From the NCBI GenBank assembly GCA_016720655.1, contig JADKKE010000024.1:1-21443 (forward strand): a DNA stretch of 21,443 bases. Direction: 5' to 3'. The notes below the pieces were generated by a model that was not told where the DNA came from, ran no database searches, and saw only the letters and a list, made by a program, of their open reading frames with translations. This document shows, in pieces, positions 16,923 to 21,443 of this stretch (its first letter is position 1; each line of letters starts with the position of its first letter). The translations under genes were made by a program, and so were the position numbers. Source of the stretch: Bacteroidota bacterium (lineage in GTDB: Bacteria; Bacteroidota; Bacteroidia; AKYH767-A; 2013-40CM-41-45).

Positions 16923-18181
16923 ATGCATGAAAAAATCAATTCAACATAGTAATCATCGGTGGAGGTACCGGTGGGTATCGACTGCAGCACAATTGAAAAG
17001 AAAAATAAAACTTATCGATTGCAATCCTGGAACCCCGTACTGAGCGTTACTACCAACCCGCCTGGACTTTGGTAGGCAGGAACATTTAATTTTAATTCCA
17101 CACGCCGCGATAAAAATGATTCCTGCAGGTGTTGAATGGATAAAGGATTTTGCAACAACATTCGATCCCGAAAAAATATCGGAACACACGCAATAGCGGA
17201 GCCATCACGGTGATTTTTAATCCTGAGTCCGGGGATTCAAAATGACATTGATGCTTTGCCGGGATTGCGAGGCTCTTGAAACGGATTTCGTTTGCAGTAA
17301 TTACCTCGATCCTGAAAAAAACATTTCCGGATTCTCGAAAAATTTTAAAGGAGGGAATGCAATATCCACTCAGCCCACCCTACACCATCCGATGGTGGTG
17401 CTCCACAAAAATTATGTACCTGACTGAAGATTACTTGCGGAAACATCATCTGCGTGAAAAAGTCTAATGTTATTTATGCAACTCCGGGTTCTGTAATTTT
17501 TGGTGTGAAAGTATTCCACGATACACTGACGGATATTATTAAAAAACGGAACATAGTTTTTAAACCATTCTACGCGCCGGTGATGATTGATTCAAAGAAA
17601 AAGAGATACATTCCGCTATGTAAAACCCAAATCCCGGTCCACAGCGCTCACCATGAATTCCGGGATCAATGAGATTGCTTCCCGCTCAGGATTTGATTAC
17701 AATGCCTTATGACATGCTTCATCTTGCTCCTCCACAATCAGCTCCTGATTTTATCAAGCAAAGCCCTTTTGCTTTTGCTGATGGTCCCAATAAAGGTTGG
17801 CTGGAAGTAGATATACATACATTGCAACACCCGAAATATAAAAATGTCTTCGGTATCGGTGACTCAGCTGCATTGCCTACTGCAAAAAAACCGGAGCCGC
17901 TATTCGTAAACAAGCTCCTGTTGTTTGTCGATAACATATTGCACCTGATGAAAATCAGTCATTCTCAAGTCACCAATATGAAGGATATTCATCCTGCCCT
18001 ATCGTTACAGGCTGCGGAGAAATGCTTTGTGCTGAATTCAAATACGATAGTGTCCGTGATAGCGACCTTTCCTGAAAAATTCGTAGACACCACCCAAAAC
18101 ACAGTGGAGTATGTGGATCCTAAAAAAAATACGGCCTCCCCTTGGTCAAAATGGAACATGATGATGAAAGGGCGAATGTGA
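16923..18181 (+). pseudogene. sqr: Sulfide:quinone oxidoreductase (SQR), frameshifted
   Basis: A membrane-associated FAD enzyme that would oxidise sulfide and pass electrons to quinone, making polysulfide or a persulfide. Restored across frames it begins NIVIIGGGTGG near 16943 (FAD site) followed by STAAQLKRK, then YYQPAWTLVG and PAGVEWIKDFATTFDPEKIS. Next is NVIYATPGSVIFGVKVFHDT, and later the long open stretch 17669-18181 with YDMLHLAPPQSAPDFIKQSP, GWLEVDIHTLQHPKYKNVFG and IGDSAALPTAK. In shifted frames come GAAIRKQAPVVVDNILHLMK, YEGYSSCPIVTGCGEM and a C-terminal KWNMMMKGRM. These are the usual landmarks of Bacteroidota SQRs. The start is either ATG 16923 or ATG 16927; both need an indel to reach the FAD motif. 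About ten indels are needed overall. Catalytic cysteines cannot be assigned safely in the damaged frame. Confidence 0.75.
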
Positions 18182-18272
18182 TACCCGGTTCAAAGTTTAA
18201 TGTTCAAGGGTCAAAGAAAACGCACTGGGTCCCAACAATCCACAATCTAAAATCAAAATCACAACCCAAAAA

Positions 18273-18867
18273 ATGGTCCCCGAATTCCTCCTCACCTCAA
18301 AGAAATAATCTCCCACCCCTGGCCTAGTATGTTTCAGGTCCGCTGCTGGCCATACAGATGTTCCTCTTACTGTATCTTGGTCAGAGTTTGGTATTTCCGA
18401 AAATTTCGAATCATTTGCGCTGCCGACGGTGCCGGTGAAATCAACGGTTCTTTAAATTCGACTGGGTCTCGGCGGCTGGAACGTCTCATGGTTGCTCTTG
18501 GTGCTGTGTTCGGAGGTTATCTTGCAGCTCATTATTTTTATTCGGTCGATGGAAATATTGCACATGTTTCTCAGGCCACTGTCAATAGCCTGAATGAATT
18601 GGGATTCAATGTAGAAGAGGCAAGGTTCCATTGGTTCCTTACTTTTACGATTGGCGATATCTTTTACTGGCGTGGTTTGCTAATCATTGCGGGCGGTGGA
18701 TTTCTGGTTCTTGGATTCGGCGCACGCTATGCGGGCAGATGCATCCGGACATGCGATTACCGGACTCTGCCTGACTGCCTTCTATAATTTTAGTCATTGG
18801 TTTCTTTATGGGCGGACTCTTACGCGACCTGGCTGTATTTCCCATTGATATTTCACGGATCCGTTAA
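18273..18867 (+). pseudogene. YeeE/YedE sulfur transporter, first half-gene, frameshifted
   Basis: An inner-membrane transporter half related to YeeE/YedE (DUF395) thiosulfate/sulfur permeases. From ATG 18273: MVPEFLL, then EIISHPWP and, across frames, YVSGPLLAIQMFLLLYLG. A conserved FDWVSAAG appears in a shifted frame. The stretch up to about 18745 includes HFYSVDGNIA, LNELGFNVEEARFHWF, FTIGDIFYWRGLLIIAGGGF and LVLGFGARYAG. The following bases read GCISGHAITGLC only if indels are fixed, the family GCTSGH motif. The end is SIILVIGFFMGGLLRD, stopping at 18867. Bacteroidota often encode this transporter as two adjacent genes, as here. It starts 91 bases after SQR and lies on the same strand, so it may share its transcript. 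Confidence 0.7.
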
Positions 18868-18887
18868 AAATTTCTCATTGTAAGAAA

Positions 18888-19299
18888 ATGTCTCGTTTTA
18901 TATATTAATCGGAATACTGCTCGGATTTACTTTGTCCAAAAGTTAAGCCAGTTTCACAGTTTTAGTTTACAGAAATGTTTCACTTCCAGAACTTTCCATG
19001 TTTGGAATCATTGGTTCCGCTATTGTAGTTGAATTCTTCTTGTTCAAATAGTCAAGATGATGGAAATGGAAAAATGTGGAAGGAAAAAAATTGAGATCCG
19101 TGATAAAAATAAAACAATCTATCGCTACCTCATCGGGGGCTTCATCTTCGGACTCGGTTGGGCATTGGCAGGAGCCTGTCCTGTACCCCTATATTCACTA
19201 CATCTCCTTGGGGCCAGGCTTACCGAGTTTATTATTTATCTCCTCGCTGCGATGACCGGAACGTTTGTTTATGGAATGTTGAGAAAGAATTTACATTGA
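18888..19299 (+). pseudogene. YeeE/YedE sulfur transporter, second half-gene, frameshifted
   Basis: Partner of the preceding gene, about 137 residues. ATG 18888 gives MSRFILYILIGILLGFTLSK, then across frames MFGIIGSAIVVEFFLFK. The intact end, 19057-19299, contains IEIRDKNKTIYRYLIGGFIF, GLGWALAGACPVPLYSL, and TEFIIYLLAAMTGTFVYGML. GWALAGACPxP is the second sulfur-channel motif of the family (usually GACPGP). The gene follows the first half by 20 bases. Substrate is inferred as thiosulfate or another reduced sulfur compound, from the family and from the sulfide-oxidation neighbours. Confidence 0.75.
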
Positions 19300-19361
19300 G
19301 CGTTTCCTGCTTAATTTATTCAAAAATATTTTTCGAGATAGTTGGATTAGCCGCAATTCTC

Positions 19362-19380
19362 AAAAGGATCAGCTCCTTTT
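19362..19380 (+). terminator. Hairpin terminator after the sulfur transporter
   Basis: AAAAGGA (19362-19368), loop TCAGC, TCCTTTT (19374-19380): a perfect 7-bp stem ending in four T, 62 bases past the YeeE/YedE stop. It is symmetrical, with A-run and T-run, so it could act on either strand. It probably ends the SQR-transporter transcript. Confidence 0.55.
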
Positions 19381-19461
19381 CACTAGCATCAACGTGACTA
19401 AGGTTAATTGGTTGGTTTGTAACAGAGGGAAATTTATCTTCGCCACTCTCTAAGCCCATCC

Positions 19462-20511
19462 ATGAAAATAAATCTACTCCTTTCCTTTATCTTCTTTTCA
19501 CTGATCTCCAACGACCGAAGCATACAAGCCCGGTGGTCCGGAAAGCGCAGAATACGATTATGCCGGAAGGCGATGGTTAATTGCGAATACTTCGATCATC
19601 AGGTTTGTCGTGACAGTGCAGGTACATTTGAAGCATTTTCGTTAGTGGTTTTGGGTGGCGGTCCCTATGGAATTAAAATAGTTGGCTACATTGTTCTAGT
19701 TAACTCCGGAAGTAGTGTGAGGTTTCTCTTATCCTCCGCAGCTCCTGTTCTCATTCTGAATGTTGAAGTGCTTCATTTCTCAATGGAATGACCCACGATG
19801 ATCGAAATCTCATACTACAGATTTTCTACCAAGAAAATATTTAAAGTCAATATTTGCACAAACATTTACAGCGATTGCTAGTAATCTCAGCAACACTCAA
19901 ATGGAATTGTATTCGGTGCGGCAAACAACCGTTGTGTTTTGTAAATTGGGGCAGCAATGCACCAATCGGGCGATAGATATGGCAACGAATGTCGTGAGTA
20001 CAATCATCCCGACAACATTAGTGGTTATGATGGAATTACACGTGACGGTTCGGAAATTATTTCGTGACACCTGTGGGGAACACAAAGTGGTGAAATTCGA
20101 CAGTGCATTTCTGCTCCTCCGGTTACGGTTGCGACCAAATCTCAGTAGTCCTGCTGATATTTTTATAACACACTTGGAACACTCGCCATTCAGAATTCGG
20201 GAAACAATCGGGTAACTTTCATTGGATTTCCTCGACTGTCCCCATCCATCAAATCGAAAACAAAACGAGAATTGCCTCCTCTATCCAAATCCCGGCGTCA
20301 CTGCAGGAAAAACTTTTCACTTAAGATTCGGAAGACTTTCAAGGAAAAGATTGAATTTGTTTAATTATTTTGAGGACAAGAAAGTTTTGGTACGGATACT
20401 GAAGAAGAATTCTCGTCCGGCGAAGAGAATTTTGCGGTTTCAATTTGAAAGCTGGTATTTATTTTTATTAAAGTGCTTCAACTGAATTCAGAGAAGTCAA
20501 AATTCTGGTGA
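19462..20511 (+). pseudogene. Secreted T9SS-sorted protein of unknown function, frameshifted
   Basis: It begins at ATG 19462 with a signal peptide (MKINLLLSFIFFSLISNDRSIQA) and then loses frame repeatedly. No named domain is recognisable in the middle. Readable stretches are ESAEYDYAGRRWLIANTS near 19550 and, in another frame, YNHPDNISGYDGITRDGSEI near 19999. The end is clearer: LYPNPGVTAGKTFHLRFG near 20281-20334, LFNYF near 20362, and KVLQLNSEKSKFW before the TGA at 20509-20511, preceded in a shifted frame by AGIYF. PNP, a turn, and GxYFxKV are the T9SS type A pattern. The break density is so high that frame boundaries are approximate. Confidence 0.55.
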
Positions 20512-20535
20512 TAGGCATTAAAGAGAATGCAAGAC

Positions 20536-21201
20536 ATGCGTTTTCCAAGCAAATTTTACTGTTGATACCAATTATTTTTTTCTTGTGTTGAATTATTTGC
20601 ACAGAAAACAATATCGAAAATGTTCTGGCATTAAGTGGTCCGGAAAAAATGTGGGTAGTATTTCACCCATTTTCATCAACAAAAAAACCTGGAAAATCAC
20701 TGAACAGGCAAGAATGGAAACCAAAAGTCTGCTTTTGGATCCTCATTGGACGGAGATGAAGATGGCGGTCAATTGGATGCATTTCGACCTTCTTGCTTTT
20801 GGATGGCTTCACTCAATTAAGAAAATATGTTGGAGAAAATAGCTTAAACTGGGTATTGCACATGAAAAGAAGGCAATTACCGAAAATTTTAAAAGCATTG
20901 CAAGCAAAGACAATAGCTTAGCGACTCCATGGCAACAGTAATGGACTTTGTTTAATAATGCTTTTGGTATTGAACTTAGCCGGAATATTTTTAACTTTGC
21001 GTCGGATTCTTTGAGGAAAACCTTGATTCTTTCAATTTTTGAAAGGAGATATAAGAATCATCTGGAAAAAATGAAGAGATGGTAATTCCTTCGTTATGGG
21101 GAGATTTGTTGAAAGATAATATGGAACAAATTATTTGGAAATCGGACCGCTTTAAAGCGTCACGGTTTTCCTTCGACAGGAAGCGCAAACCTACGGACTG
21201 A
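20536..21201 (+). pseudogene. Secreted protein with DUF6973-like motif, frameshifted
   Basis: ATG 20536 gives, with indels fixed, MRFPSKQILLLIPIIFFLC followed by ELFAQ, a signal peptide. Readable parts in order are WKITEQARMETKSLLLDPHW, then (shifted) DGDEDGGQLDAFR, then FWMASL, then GIAHEK, SLATPMATVMDF, NNAFGIELSRN and EEMVIPSLWGDLLKDN. The combination DAFRHxxW...AHE...MDxxNNxxG matches, from memory, DUF6973, a family of unknown activity. The last residues before the stop at 21199-21201 do not look conserved, so the 3' end is uncertain. It follows the T9SS gene by 24 bases. Confidence 0.45.
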
Positions 21202-21443
21202 TGTTCATTTATTTTACGATAGTTTCGCGTTGACAGCGAATCCTATTTGACTCAATTGAACGTATTTATTTCGCCTTCATTCTATGGGTTTGTCCATAGA
21301 AATTTTAGCCGCATCGGTATAAGTATTCTTATGTATTTTAGAAAAACGATTTTCAGTAGCTCACCAATTCTCCTGGCTTTTCAAACGCAGGGACAATTAT
21401 TCATCAATGATTGTTGAGTAATAATCAATCAACCATTCGGGAT
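21202..21443. other. Unassigned sequence to the window end
   Basis: AT-rich and without a frame longer than about 45 codons on either strand that I would call a gene. A frame starting MGLSIEILAAS near 21283 stops quickly. Given the high indel density just to the left, a coding gene could be hidden here. Confidence 0.4.

Overview
The window looks like a piece of a Bacteroidota genome, probably from the Chitinophagales/Sphingobacteriales side. Four large secreted proteins end in type IX secretion system (T9SS) type A sorting domains. It also carries a Bacteroidota-type DUF6132 protein, a HFHADFVSGH-type persulfide dioxygenase, TAnnTTTG-like promoter elements, and intergenic repeats of the ACACAGAG and TATTAAG kind common in this phylum. 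The sequence appears to be a draft: many reading frames are broken by one- or two-base indels. These are isolated up to about 15.4 kb and very dense from about 15.5 kb to the right end.

Layout, left to right. (1) 1-8829: the two subunits of NAD-dependent dihydropyrimidine dehydrogenase, preT (5'-truncated by the window edge) and preA (one frameshift), both on the plus strand. They are separated by a giant minus-strand gene (1487-7294, about 1,930 codons) for a repetitive T9SS surface protein. (2) 8908-10509, plus: a secreted SBBP-type beta-propeller protein with a T9SS domain, broken in its middle. (3) 10672-16215, minus: a compact probable operon, read right to left: TauE/SafE exporter, persulfide dioxygenase-double rhodanese fusion, rhodanese lipoprotein, DUF6132 membrane protein, kelch-type T9SS surface protein, thioredoxin, peroxiredoxin. 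(4) 16408-16714, minus: an ArsR-type repressor with palindromic operator-like DNA just upstream. (5) 16923-19299, plus: a sulfide:quinone oxidoreductase followed by a two-gene YeeE/YedE sulfur transporter, with a hairpin terminator after it. (6) 19462-21443, plus: another T9SS protein and a secreted protein with a DUF6973-like motif, both badly broken, then unassigned sequence.

How the genes fit together. Regions 3-5 form a sulfide/persulfide island. SQR would oxidise sulfide to persulfide or polysulfide. The dioxygenase would oxidise persulfide to sulfite, and the rhodanese domains would move sulfane sulfur. TauE would export sulfite or related anions, YeeE/YedE would import thiosulfate or another sulfur compound, and the ArsR protein would switch the system. 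Thioredoxin and peroxiredoxin at the operon end fit thiol and peroxide homeostasis. The unexpected member is a kelch-like surface protein spaced 4-5 bases from its neighbours inside this operon. I found no tRNA, rRNA, CRISPR array, transposase or phage gene.
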